Positions 45,200 through 54,769 of a stretch of 64,000 bases of DNA are shown here, piece by piece. Positions within the stretch are counted from its first letter, which is position 1. The number at the start of each line of letters is the position of its first letter. Origin of the DNA: Betaproteobacteria bacterium SCN1 (lineage in GTDB: Bacteria; Pseudomonadota; Gammaproteobacteria; Burkholderiales; Thiobacillaceae); NCBI GenBank assembly GCA_008923315.1, contig WBSF01000007.1, forward strand, positions 526,247-590,246, in the 5' to 3' direction. Both the position numbers and the translations under genes were made by a program. Under the pieces are notes generated by a model. That model searched no databases and was not told where the DNA came from. It worked only from the letters and a program-made list of their open reading frames with translations.

Positions 45200-47571
45200 A
45201 GGGCGGTTCCGGGCGCGGGGGCGGTGTGCATCGGCGTCTGGAACACCGGTTCGTGGCTCTCGTCGGTTGCGGAGGCGTCGGGGGGCGGAAATTCCTGATA
45301 GAAATATTCCGTTGTGCCGACGGGGCGCTGGCCGAGCAGATCGTTGAGCAGACCGCCGAACATGGGTTCCGGCAGGCGGGTGCCGGTTGTGGCGTCGATC
45401 TGTACCGCGATGATGCCGGACGGCATGGACCAGCCCTTCTGCGGCTGGCCCTTCAGGGTCGGCCCCATGAAGTCGATCCAGATCGGCAGGGCCGATTGCG
45501 CGCCGGTTTCGCCGCGGCCAAGCGAGCGGGGCTGGTCGTAACCCATCCAGGAAATGGCCACGACGTCGGGCGTATAGCCGGCAAACCAGGTGTCGCGGGC
45601 GTCGTTGGTCGTACCGGTCTTGCCCGCGATGTCGCTGCGGCCCAGCTGGCCTGCCCGGGCGGCCGTGCCGTAGCGGACAACGTCCTGCATCATGTTGGTC
45701 ATCAGCCAGGCGTTGCGGGGGTCGATCACGCGGGGCGCGTCGGCGCCGGCCTGTTGCGGGCTGGCCTGCATCAGCACGCGTCCATCCTTGTCCGTCACCT
45801 TGTCGATCAGGTAGGGGCGGATACCGTATCCGCCGTTTGCAAATACGCTGTAGGCCGAGGCCAGTTGTAGCGGCGTGACGCTGCCCGCGCCCAGCGCCAT
45901 GGTGAGATAGGGGGGGTGACGCGCGGGATCGAATCCGAAGCGACGAATGTAATCCCGTGCGTAGTAAGGACCTATGCCTTGCAGAATCCGCACCGACACA
46001 AGGTTGAGCGACTGGGTCAGCGCGCTGCGCATGCGCACGGGATCGCTGGTGCTGCCGTCGTAATTCTTGGGCTCCCAGGCGGTGCCGCCGGCCTCCTCGG
46101 CAGCCAGGGTGATCGGCGTGTTCTCGATCATCGTCGATGGGGTGTAGCCTTTTTCCAGGGCGGCCGAATAGATGAAGGGCTTGAAGCTCGATCCGGGCTG
46201 CCGCCAGGCCTGGGTGACATGATTGAACTTATTGCGGCCATAATCGAATCCGCCGACCAGCGCCGTGATTGCGCCGTCCTTGGGGTCGACCGCAACGAGT
46301 GCGGCCTCGATTTCGGGCAACTGCGCCAGCCGCCAGGAGGCCTTGGCGCCGGTGGCCTGGACGCGAACGACCGCCCCCGGCACCAGCTGCCGGCCTTTTT
46401 TGCCGGCGACCCAATTGTCGACCCATTTGAGGGAGCTGCCGCCAATTTCTGCGCTCTTGCCGTCCGGCATCTGTACGCGGATCAGCTTGGGGGTTGCGGA
46501 CAGCACCACGGCCGGCACCATGCCGCCAATAGTCTGTATGTCTTCCAGTGCGCCGGTGATTGCGGCTTCGCGTCCTGCCTTGTCGGCAGGCAGGGCAATC
46601 TGCTTTTCCGGGCCACGGTAGCCGTGGCGCTGATCGTAGCTGGCAATGCCCTGCCAGACGGCCTGGTTGGCCGAAAGCTGCTGCGCGCGGCGCAGGGTGG
46701 TAACCACCTTGAAGCCCGAGCTGTAGATCGATTCGCCATATTTCTCGAACAGGACCTGGCGCACCATCTCGGCGGCGTAGTCGGCCGATACGTCCGTCTG
46801 CTGGCGGGTCTCGCGGATAACCAGCTTCTGGTCCACTGCGCGGCGCCAGGTCGCGTCGTCGATGAATTTCAGCGTGCGCATGCGGCCGAGCACGTATTCC
46901 TGGCGGGTTTTGGCGCGCGGGAAATTGACTACGGGGTTATAGCGTGAAGGTGCTTTGGGCAGGCCGGCGAGCATGGCGAATTCGGCCAGGCTCAGTTCGC
47001 GCATCGGTTTGCCGAAGTAAGTGCGCGCTGCGGCTTCAAAGCCGTAGGCGCGCTGGCCAAGATAGATCTGGTTGATGTAGAGCTCGAGGATTTTGTCCTT
47101 GGACAGGCTGTGTTCGATTTTCATCGCCAGCATGGCCTCGGACAGTTTGCGGCTGAGTGTCTTTTCGTTGGACAGGAAGAAATTGCGCGCTACCTGCATG
47201 GTGATGGTCGAGGCGCCTTCCTTGGCGCCCCCCGACAGCAGATTGGCACCGGCGGCCCGGAGTATGCCGAGCGTGTCGACGCCGCCGTGTGTGTAGAAGC
47301 GTTCGTCCTCGGCGGCGATGATCGCCTGCTTCATGGTTTTCGGGACGTTTTCGATGGCGATGAAGGCACGCCGTTCTTCGCCGAATTCGCCGATCAGGCC
47401 GCCGTCGGCGGTATACACCCGCAGGGGCAGCTTGGGTTTGTAGTCCGTCAGCGCCTCCAGCGGCGGCAGGTTGGGATAGATCAGCGCCGCCGCCAGACCG
47501 GCGAGCGCTGTCCCGACTACGCCGAGACTCACCAGCAGGGCCAGCGCGTAATGCCACCATTTGGAAAACAT
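45196..47571 (-). CDS. mrcA: Penicillin-binding protein 1A
   Basis: Bifunctional peptidoglycan synthase, 791 residues. N-terminal membrane anchor (about 8-28), GT51 transglycosylase with EDERFYTHGGVD near 87, GASTITMQVARNFFLS and QIYLGQRAYGFEAAA, an OB-like insert, then transpeptidase motifs SSFK near 460, SLN and KTGTT near 650. Length is normal for PBP1A. Divergent from pilM; this mrcA/pilMNOPQ arrangement is conserved widely in proteobacteria. Confidence 0.96.
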   Translation of the reverse strand: MFSKWWHYALALLVSLGVVGTALAGLAAALIYPNLPPLEALTDYKPKLPLRVYTADGGLIGEFGEERRAFIAIENVPKTMKQAIIAAEDERFYTHGGVDTLGILRAAGANLLSGGAKEGASTITMQVARNFFLSNEKTLSRKLSEAMLAMKIEHSLSKDKILELYINQIYLGQRAYGFEAAARTYFGKPMRELSLAEFAMLAGLPKAPSRYNPVVNFPRAKTRQEYVLGRMRTLKFIDDATWRRAVDQKLVIRETRQQTDVSADYAAEMVRQVLFEKYGESIYSSGFKVVTTLRRAQQLSANQAVWQGIASYDQRHGYRGPEKQIALPADKAGREAAITGALEDIQTIGGMVPAVVLSATPKLIRVQMPDGKSAEIGGSSLKWVDNWVAGKKGRQLVPGAVVRVQATGAKASWRLAQLPEIEAALVAVDPKDGAITALVGGFDYGRNKFNHVTQAWRQPGSSFKPFIYSAALEKGYTPSTMIENTPITLAAEEAGGTAWEPKNYDGSTSDPVRMRSALTQSLNLVSVRILQGIGPYYARDYIRRFGFDPARHPPYLTMALGAGSVTPLQLASAYSVFANGGYGIRPYLIDKVTDKDGRVLMQASPQQAGADAPRVIDPRNAWLMTNMMQDVVRYGTAARAGQLGRSDIAGKTGTTNDARDTWFAGYTPDVVAISWMGYDQPRSLGRGETGAQSALPIWIDFMGPTLKGQPQKGWSMPSGIIAVQIDATTGTRLPEPMFGGLLNDLLGQRPVGTTEYFYQEFPPPDASATDESHEPVFQTPMHTAPAPGTAL

Positions 47572-47760
47572 CCTGTTCCTTCGATTCGACGCCTAAAGTT
47601 TCCGCCGATTATAGGCGTTAGTGGTGTTGGAATTTGGACACAGTTGTTTGAGCCTCGCAATGCCCAGAGGAAAAAACTGTTAAAAACCGTGTGTTGTTGC
47701 TAGCATCTAAAAGCCATAACAAGAATAAGCGCCAACCCACAGAAGCGTAAAGGAAAACTC

Positions 47761-48849
47761 TTGCAACTGACTTTTAATCTGGACTGGCTGTCCGCCAAGG
47801 GGTTGCCAATCATCGGGCTCGACATCAGTACGACTGCGGTCAAGCTGGTTGAGCTGTCCGATGCCGGCAAGGGCATGCTGCGGGTGGAGCGCTACGTGAT
47901 CGAGCCCTTGCCGAAGGATGCGGTGACGGATGGCAACATCGCCAATCTCGATCAGGTCGCGGAAGCGCTGCGCAATGCCTGGCAGACACTGGGCACGCGG
48001 GCGAGGAACGTCGCGCTGGCGCTGCCTTCCTCGGCGGTCATCACCAAGAAGATTCTGGCGCCCGCAAGCCTCAAGGGTCTCGATCTCGAGAATCAGGTCG
48101 AGACCGAAGCCAATCAGGTGATCCCGTTTTCACTGGATGAAGTCAACCTGGATTTTCAGGTGCTCGGGCCGTCGCCCGCCAGTGCGGACGATGTGCAGAT
48201 TCTGTTGGCTGCTGCGCGCAAAGAAAAGGTCGAGGATCGGGTTGCCGCGGTGGAGGCAGCCGGCCTGAAAGCGCTGATCATGGATGTGGAGTCTTACGCG
48301 ACCCAGACCGCCTACGAGCAGATCGCGCATCTGCTGCCGAACAGCGGCGCCAGCCAGACCGTGGCAATCGTCGATATCGGCGCGCAGAACATGCACATCA
48401 ATATCCTGCATGACAACGATTCGGTCTACCTGCGCGAGCATGGCTTCGGCGGCAATCAGCTCAACAACGAGATCTCGCGCCGCTACGGCATGACCAGCGA
48501 CGAGGCCGAGACTGCCAAGCGCAAGGGTACGCTACCTGAAAGCTACGATATGGAAGTGTTGCAGCCCTACAGTGAAACGCTGGCCATGGAGATCGGACGG
48601 GCGCTGCAACTGTTCACGACGTCCACGCAGTACCGGAAGGTCGACCAGATCCTGCTGGCAGGCGGCGGCGCCATGATTCCGGGTATCGACGATGTGGTCG
48701 CGCAGCGGACCGGTGCGCCGACCATGGTCGTCAATCCGTTCGCCAACATGGCGGTGGGTCCCAAGATCCGGCCGCAGGCGCTGACAGCCGATGCGCCTTC
48801 CCTTTTCGTTGCCTGTGGCCTCGCCATGCGGAGGTTCGACCCCCAATGA
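47761..48849 (+). CDS. pilM: Type IV pilus inner-membrane platform protein PilM
   Basis: Actin-like cytoplasmic ATPase fold protein, 362 residues, recruiting PilN to form the alignment complex. The nucleotide fold is seen as IIGLDISTTAVKLVEL, DIGAQNMHIN and LAGGGAMIPGID. It starts with TTG preceded by AAAGGA. The stop overlaps the pilN start by 4 bp. Confidence 0.95.
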   Translation: MQLTFNLDWLSAKGLPIIGLDISTTAVKLVELSDAGKGMLRVERYVIEPLPKDAVTDGNIANLDQVAEALRNAWQTLGTRARNVALALPSSAVITKKILAPASLKGLDLENQVETEANQVIPFSLDEVNLDFQVLGPSPASADDVQILLAAARKEKVEDRVAAVEAAGLKALIMDVESYATQTAYEQIAHLLPNSGASQTVAIVDIGAQNMHINILHDNDSVYLREHGFGGNQLNNEISRRYGMTSDEAETAKRKGTLPESYDMEVLQPYSETLAMEIGRALQLFTTSTQYRKVDQILLAGGGAMIPGIDDVVAQRTGAPTMVVNPFANMAVGPKIRPQALTADAPSLFVACGLAMRRFDPQ

Positions 48850-49424
48850 TCCGCATTAACCTTCTCCCTCACCGCGAACTGGCGCGCGCCGCGCGTCGAC
48901 GCCAGTTCAACATCCTGCTCGGCATCGCGGTCGCCGCAGGCGTGCTTGTCGTCGTGCTCGGCCACAGTCTGATCGCGGCCCGGCAGGCCGGCCAGGAAGC
49001 ACGCAACGCTTTTCTGGAACAGGAGATCGCCCAACTGGACGGCCAGATCGGCGAGATCAAGAAAATCAAGGAGCAGACCCAGGCCCTGCTTGCCCGCAAG
49101 CAGGTCGTCGAAACCCTGCAGTCCAACCGTACCGAGGTCGTGCATCTGTTCGACCAGATGATCCGCCTGCTGCCCGACGGCCTGTATCTCAAGTCGCTCA
49201 AGCAGGCAGGCGACACGATCACGCTCAGCGGCTACACCCAGTCGAGTGCGCGCGTGTCGACGCTGATGCGCAATCTGGACGATTCGCCCTGGTTCGAGCA
49301 GCCGGCGCTGATAGAGATCAAGGCGGTGACAGTCAACAACCTGCGTGCCAACGAATTCGTCCTCACGGTCAGGCAGACCCGGCAAACGCCGGAAGGCGAA
49401 AAAGCGGGAGGGGGTAAAGCATGA
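48846..49424 (+). CDS. pilN: Type IV pilus biogenesis protein PilN
   Basis: A 192-residue bitopic protein. It starts IRINLLPHRE, the PilM-binding motif (INLLP), then a transmembrane helix (about 25-42) and a coiled coil with ferredoxin-like periplasmic domain. Overlaps pilM and pilO by 4 bp each. Confidence 0.95.
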   Translation: MIRINLLPHRELARAARRRQFNILLGIAVAAGVLVVVLGHSLIAARQAGQEARNAFLEQEIAQLDGQIGEIKKIKEQTQALLARKQVVETLQSNRTEVVHLFDQMIRLLPDGLYLKSLKQAGDTITLSGYTQSSARVSTLMRNLDDSPWFEQPALIEIKAVTVNNLRANEFVLTVRQTRQTPEGEKAGGGKA

Positions 49425-50041
49425 CCCTGGACGAACTCAACAAACTCGATCTGAAGACGCTGGCCGACTGGCCGCTGCCCACCAAGCTGGCCGCGCTTGG
49501 CCTGCTCTGCGTGGCGATCGTCGCCGCCGGTTGGTGGTTCGACTGGCGCGGCGGCTTGGAAAACCTGGATGCGGCCAAGCAGAAGGAAACCGATCTGCGC
49601 GGGGTCTTCACCGCCAAGAAAAACCAGGCAGTCAATCTGGAAGCGTACAAGAAACAGCTCGCGGATATCGAGCAATCCTTTGGCGCATTGCTGAAACAGC
49701 TGCCGAACAAGCAGGAAATGGATGCCCTGATCACCGATATCAACCAGGCCGGCCTTGGGCGCGGATTGCAGTTCGATCTGTTCAAGCCCGAGACGGAAAA
49801 CATCCTGGATTTCTATGCGGAGATGCCCATCCGCGTGAAGGTCGCGGGCGGCTATCACGACATTGCTGCTTTCGTGAGCGACATTTCCAAGCTTTCACGC
49901 ATCGTCACGCTGCAGAACATCGCGCTTGACCCGGCCAAGGATGGCGCGTTGAACATGGAAGCCATCGTCAAGACCTACCGTTATCTCGACGACGAGGAAA
50001 TCGCCGCCAAGAAACAAAGCAGCAAGGAGCAGAAGAAATGA
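49421..50041 (+). CDS. pilO: Type IV pilus biogenesis protein PilO
   Basis: A 206-residue bitopic protein, one TM helix near 25-42 (LAALGLLCVAIVAAGWWF), coiled coil and a periplasmic domain with FDLFKPE and ADMPIRVKVAGGYHDIAAFVSDIS-like pattern. Dimerises with PilN. Overlaps pilP by 4 bp. Confidence 0.94.
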   Translation: MTLDELNKLDLKTLADWPLPTKLAALGLLCVAIVAAGWWFDWRGGLENLDAAKQKETDLRGVFTAKKNQAVNLEAYKKQLADIEQSFGALLKQLPNKQEMDALITDINQAGLGRGLQFDLFKPETENILDFYAEMPIRVKVAGGYHDIAAFVSDISKLSRIVTLQNIALDPAKDGALNMEAIVKTYRYLDDEEIAAKKQSSKEQKK

Positions 50042-50538
50042 GGCGCCTTGTCACGTACGCGGCAACCCTGCTGATGCTGTCCGGCTGCGGCGGCGGCAAT
50101 ATGGAAGATCTGCGCGCATTCGTTGCCGAGACCGGCAAGGACATGCAGGGCAAGGTTGAACCGCTGCCGGAAATCAAACCTTACGAGGCGTTTTCGTACG
50201 CCGCTTTCGACCTGCCCGATCCGTTCAAGCCGAGAAAGCTTTCCACTGGCGGCGGCGGCGGTCTGCAGCCGGATCTGACGCGCCCCAAGGAACCGCTGGA
50301 AGCCTATTCGCTGGAAACATTGAAAATGGTGGGGACGCTGGCCAAGAAAGGTGTGATCCATGCGGTCATCCGGACGCCCGACAATGCCATCTACCACATC
50401 CACAAAGGCAACTACGTGGGGCAGAATTTCGGACTTGTCACGCAAATCGGCGACAGCGAAGTGACATTGCGCGAAATCGTCCAGGACAGCGCCGGGGACT
50501 GGTCCGAACGCACCAGCACCCTGATCCTGCAAGAATGA
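50038..50538 (+). CDS. pilP: Type IV pilus lipoprotein PilP
   Basis: A 166-residue inner-membrane lipoprotein with lipobox LSGC near residue 16. Its beta domain has DPFKPRKL, LEAYSLETLKMVGTL and YVGQNFGLVTQIGDSEVTL, linking PilNO to the secretin PilQ. Confidence 0.95.
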   Translation: MRRLVTYAATLLMLSGCGGGNMEDLRAFVAETGKDMQGKVEPLPEIKPYEAFSYAAFDLPDPFKPRKLSTGGGGGLQPDLTRPKEPLEAYSLETLKMVGTLAKKGVIHAVIRTPDNAIYHIHKGNYVGQNFGLVTQIGDSEVTLREIVQDSAGDWSERTSTLILQE

Positions 50539-50568
50539 ACGAAGCACTGAATTTTCAAAGAGGCTGAC

Positions 50569-52872
50569 ATGAACGCACTGCCCAGAATTGCTCAAACCCT
50601 TACCCGTCATCTGCTTGGCATTGTCCTGCTGGCAATGCCGGTCGTGGCGACTGCCGCTGATCAGCCGCCGACGGGCAATGCGGTGCAAAGCGTCGAAACC
50701 ACGACCTTGCCGGGCGGCAAGGTCGTGGTGCGTGTCACGTTCAAGAATGCGCTGATGACTACCCCGGCAGGCTTTACCGTGGGCAATCCGCCGCGCATCG
50801 CGCTCGATCTGCCCGATACCGGTAACGCGATCGGCAAGAACACCGTCGAGGCGAATCTCGGACCGTTGTCGAGCGTCAATGTCGTGCAGGCGGGCAGCCG
50901 CACCCGTCTGGTACTCAATCTCAATAAATCAGTCGAATACGAAGCCAAGGTCGACGGCAAACAGCTGCTGGTGTCCCTGGGTGACGCAGGTGCGGGCGCG
51001 TCACCGGTGAATGCCACGCCACGTTTCGCAGAAGCTGCGCCGGGCAACGCCAGCCACAGCATTCGCGACGTCGACTTCCGGCGGGGTGGGGCGGGCGAAG
51101 CGCGTATTGTGGCCACCTTGTCCGACGCGCAGGCAGGCATCAATATTCGTCAGCAGGGTACGGGCGTCGTCGTCGATTTCATCGGAACCGATCTGCCCAA
51201 GGCCTTGCAACGTCGTCTCGACGTCGCGGATTTCGGCACGCCGGTCCAGACCGTCGAAACCTATGCGCTGGGGGGCAACACCCGCATGGTGATCCAGCCG
51301 CAGGGCGCCTGGGAGTATTCGGCCTATCAGACCGACAACAGTTTCATCGTCGAGGTGAAGCCTTCGACCGACGGTCAGAAGAAAACCGCCGACGGTAAAA
51401 TAAAATACAGCGGCGAAAAACTTTCGCTCAATTTCCAGAACGTGGAAGTGCGCTCCGTTCTGCAGGTCATCGCTGACTTCACCGGTCTGAACATCGTTGC
51501 CAGCGACACGGTGACGGGTAATCTGACCTTGCGCCTGAAAGACGTCCCCTGGGATCAGGCGCTCGATCTGGTCATGCAAACCAAAGGGCTCGACAAGCGC
51601 CAGAACGGCAACGTCATCTGGATCGCCCCCAAGGACGAGTTGTTGACCAAGGAGAAGCTCGAACTGGAAGCCAAAAATCAGGTTGCCGATCTGGAGCCGC
51701 TTTCAACTGAGTATATTCAGTTGAACTATATGCGTGCAGACGAAGCACAGACGATGCTTTACGGGTTTGCATCGGGCGCTTTCCTGAACTCGGCCACCAA
51801 TAGCAGCGTCAATTGTTCCGCGCAGGCCCAGGGGCTGGGCGGGGCAGCTGCCGCACAAGCGTCTCAGCAGGGACAAAACAGCAATAACGACCAAAAGGTT
51901 CTGACGAAGCGCGGCCGTGCAACATACGAGCTCAAGACCAATACACTGATCATTACCGACACCCCCCGTAAGATTCAGGAGATCCGCGAATTGCTAGCGC
52001 GTTTGGATGTGCCTGCACGACAGGTCATGATCGAGGCGCGTGTTGTCACCGCTGATAGCGGTTGGAGTCGCGATCTAGGGGCCAAATTAGGCTTGGCTGC
52101 AATCAACCGTACAGGTCGATATCAGTCAGGTATTGCGGGCACGCAAACGGATGCCTCGCATATCGCACAGGGGTTTTTCCCGCAATCGAGTGTGAAGGGG
52201 ACGCGCGTCGATCCGTCTGATCCGACGAAATTCGTGACGGATGTTCCATTGCAGTCCGTAGGGACCAATCTTGTAAATTTCCCGGCAGGAGCCGGGGCGG
52301 CTCAACTTGCCTTCTCACTTCTAGATGCGTCGACTGGCAATTTACTGAGCCTTGAGTTGTCCGCGCTGGAAGCGGATAACCGTGGAAAAATCATCTCCAA
52401 CCCGCGTGTCATGACGAGCAATCAGAAACCTGCGGTTATCTTGAATGGTACGCAATTGCCCTACATTACACCGGGTACGGCAAATAACCCGCCAACCGTG
52501 ACGTTCAAGGATGTGTTTCTGTGTCTGCTCGTGGATCCCCAGATACTAAACAATGACTCGCTGATCATGACAGTTGAGGTGCAAAAGGATGCGGTTGACA
52601 ATGCCAACAGTGTTTCGTTGGGCGGCGTAGCCGTTCCGGCTGTCGCAACGAAACGTGTGAAAACACAAGTAAGGGTCAATAATGGCGAGACTCTGGTATT
52701 GGGGGGGATTTTCGATCAGTCCGAGCTTAAAAATGTCTCGAAAGTTCCTTATCTGGGTGATATCCCGGTTTTAGGGAATTTATTCAAGCAGACGTTCAAG
52801 CAGGAACAAAAAACTGAACTAATCATCTTCCTTACCCCACGCATTCTCGACGAACGCCTCTCCTTGCGCTGA
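50569..52872 (+). CDS. pilQ: Type IV pilus secretin PilQ
   Basis: Outer-membrane secretin, 767 residues. Signal peptide 1-30; two AMIN domains (about 40-250); N0/STN region ISLNFQNVEVRSVLQVIA-type (near 283, written LSLNFQNVEVRSVLQ) to 345; N1 with ADEAQTMLYG; secretin domain from about 445 with RVMTSNQKPAVILNG and VNNGETLVLGG, ending ELIIFLTPRIL. From about 51700 GC falls from near 62% to about 50% or lower, unlike the neighbours. Two extra Cys, one in SSVNCSAQAQG and one in FLCLLVDPQ, are unusual. Confidence 0.95.
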   Translation: MNALPRIAQTLTRHLLGIVLLAMPVVATAADQPPTGNAVQSVETTTLPGGKVVVRVTFKNALMTTPAGFTVGNPPRIALDLPDTGNAIGKNTVEANLGPLSSVNVVQAGSRTRLVLNLNKSVEYEAKVDGKQLLVSLGDAGAGASPVNATPRFAEAAPGNASHSIRDVDFRRGGAGEARIVATLSDAQAGINIRQQGTGVVVDFIGTDLPKALQRRLDVADFGTPVQTVETYALGGNTRMVIQPQGAWEYSAYQTDNSFIVEVKPSTDGQKKTADGKIKYSGEKLSLNFQNVEVRSVLQVIADFTGLNIVASDTVTGNLTLRLKDVPWDQALDLVMQTKGLDKRQNGNVIWIAPKDELLTKEKLELEAKNQVADLEPLSTEYIQLNYMRADEAQTMLYGFASGAFLNSATNSSVNCSAQAQGLGGAAAAQASQQGQNSNNDQKVLTKRGRATYELKTNTLIITDTPRKIQEIRELLARLDVPARQVMIEARVVTADSGWSRDLGAKLGLAAINRTGRYQSGIAGTQTDASHIAQGFFPQSSVKGTRVDPSDPTKFVTDVPLQSVGTNLVNFPAGAGAAQLAFSLLDASTGNLLSLELSALEADNRGKIISNPRVMTSNQKPAVILNGTQLPYITPGTANNPPTVTFKDVFLCLLVDPQILNNDSLIMTVEVQKDAVDNANSVSLGGVAVPAVATKRVKTQVRVNNGETLVLGGIFDQSELKNVSKVPYLGDIPVLGNLFKQTFKQEQKTELIIFLTPRILDERLSLR

Positions 52873-52892
52873 GCGCGGGATGATTTGCAATA

Positions 52893-52920
52893 AAAACGCG
52901 GGCTTCGGCCCGCGTTTTTA
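52893..52920 (+). terminator. Rho-independent terminator after pilQ
   Basis: Stem ACGCGGGC/GCCCGCGT with TTCG tetraloop (52896-52915), then five T. Confidence 0.92.
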
Positions 52921-52976
52921 TTTGGGTAAGCCGAGCCGCGTGCCGTATCCCGGTGGCACTCTATTAGAATGCCGCC

Positions 52977-53528
52977 ATGAGCAAACGCGACAACCTTTAC
53001 CTCGTCGGTTTGATGGGCGCGGGCAAGACCACCGTCGGCCGCCTTCTGGCCAAGCATTACGGTTGCGTGTTTCACGACTCCGATCATGAGATCGAGGCGC
53101 GTACCGGGGTCAAGATCCCGGTCATTTTCGAGATCGAGGGTGAAGCCGGTTTTCGCAAGCGTGAGGCAGCGGCGATCGCCGAACTGACGGCCTTGAACGG
53201 CATCGTGCTGGCCACGGGCGGTGGTGCGATTCTGGCGCAGGCGAATCGGGAGGCGCTGCGGCGGAACGGTGTGGTGATCTATTTGCGCGGCACGCCCGAG
53301 CATTTATACGAACGTACCCGTCACGATCGCAATCGTCCGCTCCTGCAGACCGGGAATCCGCTGGAAAAGCTGCGTGAGTTGCACCGGCAGCGCGATCCGC
53401 TGTATCGCGAAGTCGCAGACATCGTCGTGGATACGGGACGCCAGAGCGTGTCCGGCATGACGCGCATTCTGTTCGGCAAGCTGGATTTGTTGCGGAGCAG
53501 CTTGCCTCTGGCCGATGCGGACGTGTGA
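52977..53528 (+). CDS. aroK: Shikimate kinase AroK
   Basis: A 183-residue P-loop kinase. [14 protein letters not shown] holds Walker A (15-22), the shikimate-binding [11 protein letters not shown] is at about 33-43, [10 protein letters not shown] and the GGGA-like ATGGGAIL follow. It normally precedes aroB after pilQ; aroB is missing here and instead a beta-helix gene begins at its stop (TGATG overlap). Confidence 0.95.
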   Translation: MSKRDNLYLVGLMGAGKTTVGRLLAKHYGCVFHDSDHEIEARTGVKIPVIFEIEGEAGFRKREAAAIAELTALNGIVLATGGGAILAQANREALRRNGVVIYLRGTPEHLYERTRHDRNRPLLQTGNPLEKLRELHRQRDPLYREVADIVVDTGRQSVSGMTRILFGKLDLLRSSLPLADADV

Positions 53529-54769
53529 TGCTGCGCTGGATCGCGGCCGGCCTGATCGGGCTGTCTGGCGTGCCGGCGCTCGCCGCGGATTACCTGGCAG
53601 GTCCGGCCGATTACCGGCGTTACCTCCCCCGGCTGGAAGCCGGAGACCGTTTGCGGCTCGAACCGGGCACGTATCGCGACGGGCTGCCCTTGCGCGATCT
53701 GTCCGGCCGGCCCGGGCAGCCCATCGTCATCGAGGCGGCCGATGCATCGGCACCGCCGCGGCTGGTGGCACGGCGTGGGGCGAATACGGTCAGTCTGGTC
53801 AACGTCCGCTACGTTACGCTGCGCGGTCTCGAACTGGATGGCGAGGGCCTGCCGGTCGATGCCGTCAAGGCGGAGAGGCATAGCCGCTACGCCGATTTCG
53901 TGGTGCTGGAAGGTTTGTACATCCACGATCATGCGGCGTCGCAGCAATCGGTGGGCATTTCCACCAAGTGCCCGGTTCTGGGGTGGACGATACGCGGCAA
54001 CCGCATCACGCGGGTCGGCACGGGGCTCTATCTGGGCAATTCGGACGGCAGCGCGCCTTTCGTCGGCGGGCTGATCGAGGCGAACCGGATCGACCGGGCA
54101 CTGGGTTACACCCTGCAGATCAAGCATCAGAACGGCCGTCCGGCCGACTGGCAGAGCGACCATGTCACTATCATTCGCTACAACGTGTTTTCCAAGCAGA
54201 ATGCGCAGCCGAATCCCCTGGCGCGGCCCAATGTGCTGCTTGGCCATTTCCCACCTGAAGGTCCTGGCGCTTCGGACCGTTACCAGGTCTACGGCAATCA
54301 GTTTCTGTCCAATCCCAGCGAGGCACTGCTGCAATCGGAAGCGCGTATGGCGGTTTATGACAATCTTTTCGTGAACGAAGCGGGCGATGCGATACGCGTA
54401 CAGCCGCACAACGGCGTACCACGCGACATGATGATTTTTTCCAATACCGTGGTGGCTTCGGGTACGGGAATCCACATCCGGCCGGTGCCCGATACGCCCT
54501 ATCGTCAACGGCTCATCGCCAATCTCGTGTCGGCCCCGCTACCGATTGCCGGCGGCGAGGCTGCGCACAACCTCCTGCTGCCCTATCGGCGTGCATGGAC
54601 GGACAGGCCGGACTGGGCATTGAGCCGGCATATGCGGGACGCCGTATCCCGGTCGGCTGTATTGCCTGGCAGCCTGCAACGCAGCCTGGCTGCGGATTAT
54701 CCGGCCTGGCTGCCGCGCGCGTATCCGGGCGCGTCGCCTGCCCTGTCGCAGGCGACGCGCCGGCCATGA
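53528..54769 (+). CDS. Exported right-handed beta-helix protein
   Basis: A 413-residue protein. Signal peptide 1-21 (GLIGLSGVPALAADY). The body has repeated short strands with Asn-rich turns (ANTVSLVNVRYVTLRGLELDG, IYNVFSKQNAQ, VYGNQFLSNPSEALLQ, NLFVNEAGDAIRVQ), the hallmark of parallel beta-helices as in PL6 chondroitinase-B/alginate lyases and epimerases. KxxR-type catalytic residues of PL6 (such as KAERHSRYADF) cannot be confirmed. Starts at the aroK stop (TGATG) and overlaps the VanZ gene by 4 bp (ATGA). Polysaccharide binding or cleavage is likely. Confidence 0.75.
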   Translation: MLRWIAAGLIGLSGVPALAADYLAGPADYRRYLPRLEAGDRLRLEPGTYRDGLPLRDLSGRPGQPIVIEAADASAPPRLVARRGANTVSLVNVRYVTLRGLELDGEGLPVDAVKAERHSRYADFVVLEGLYIHDHAASQQSVGISTKCPVLGWTIRGNRITRVGTGLYLGNSDGSAPFVGGLIEANRIDRALGYTLQIKHQNGRPADWQSDHVTIIRYNVFSKQNAQPNPLARPNVLLGHFPPEGPGASDRYQVYGNQFLSNPSEALLQSEARMAVYDNLFVNEAGDAIRVQPHNGVPRDMMIFSNTVVASGTGIHIRPVPDTPYRQRLIANLVSAPLPIAGGEAAHNLLLPYRRAWTDRPDWALSRHMRDAVSRSAVLPGSLQRSLAADYPAWLPRAYPGASPALSQATRRP

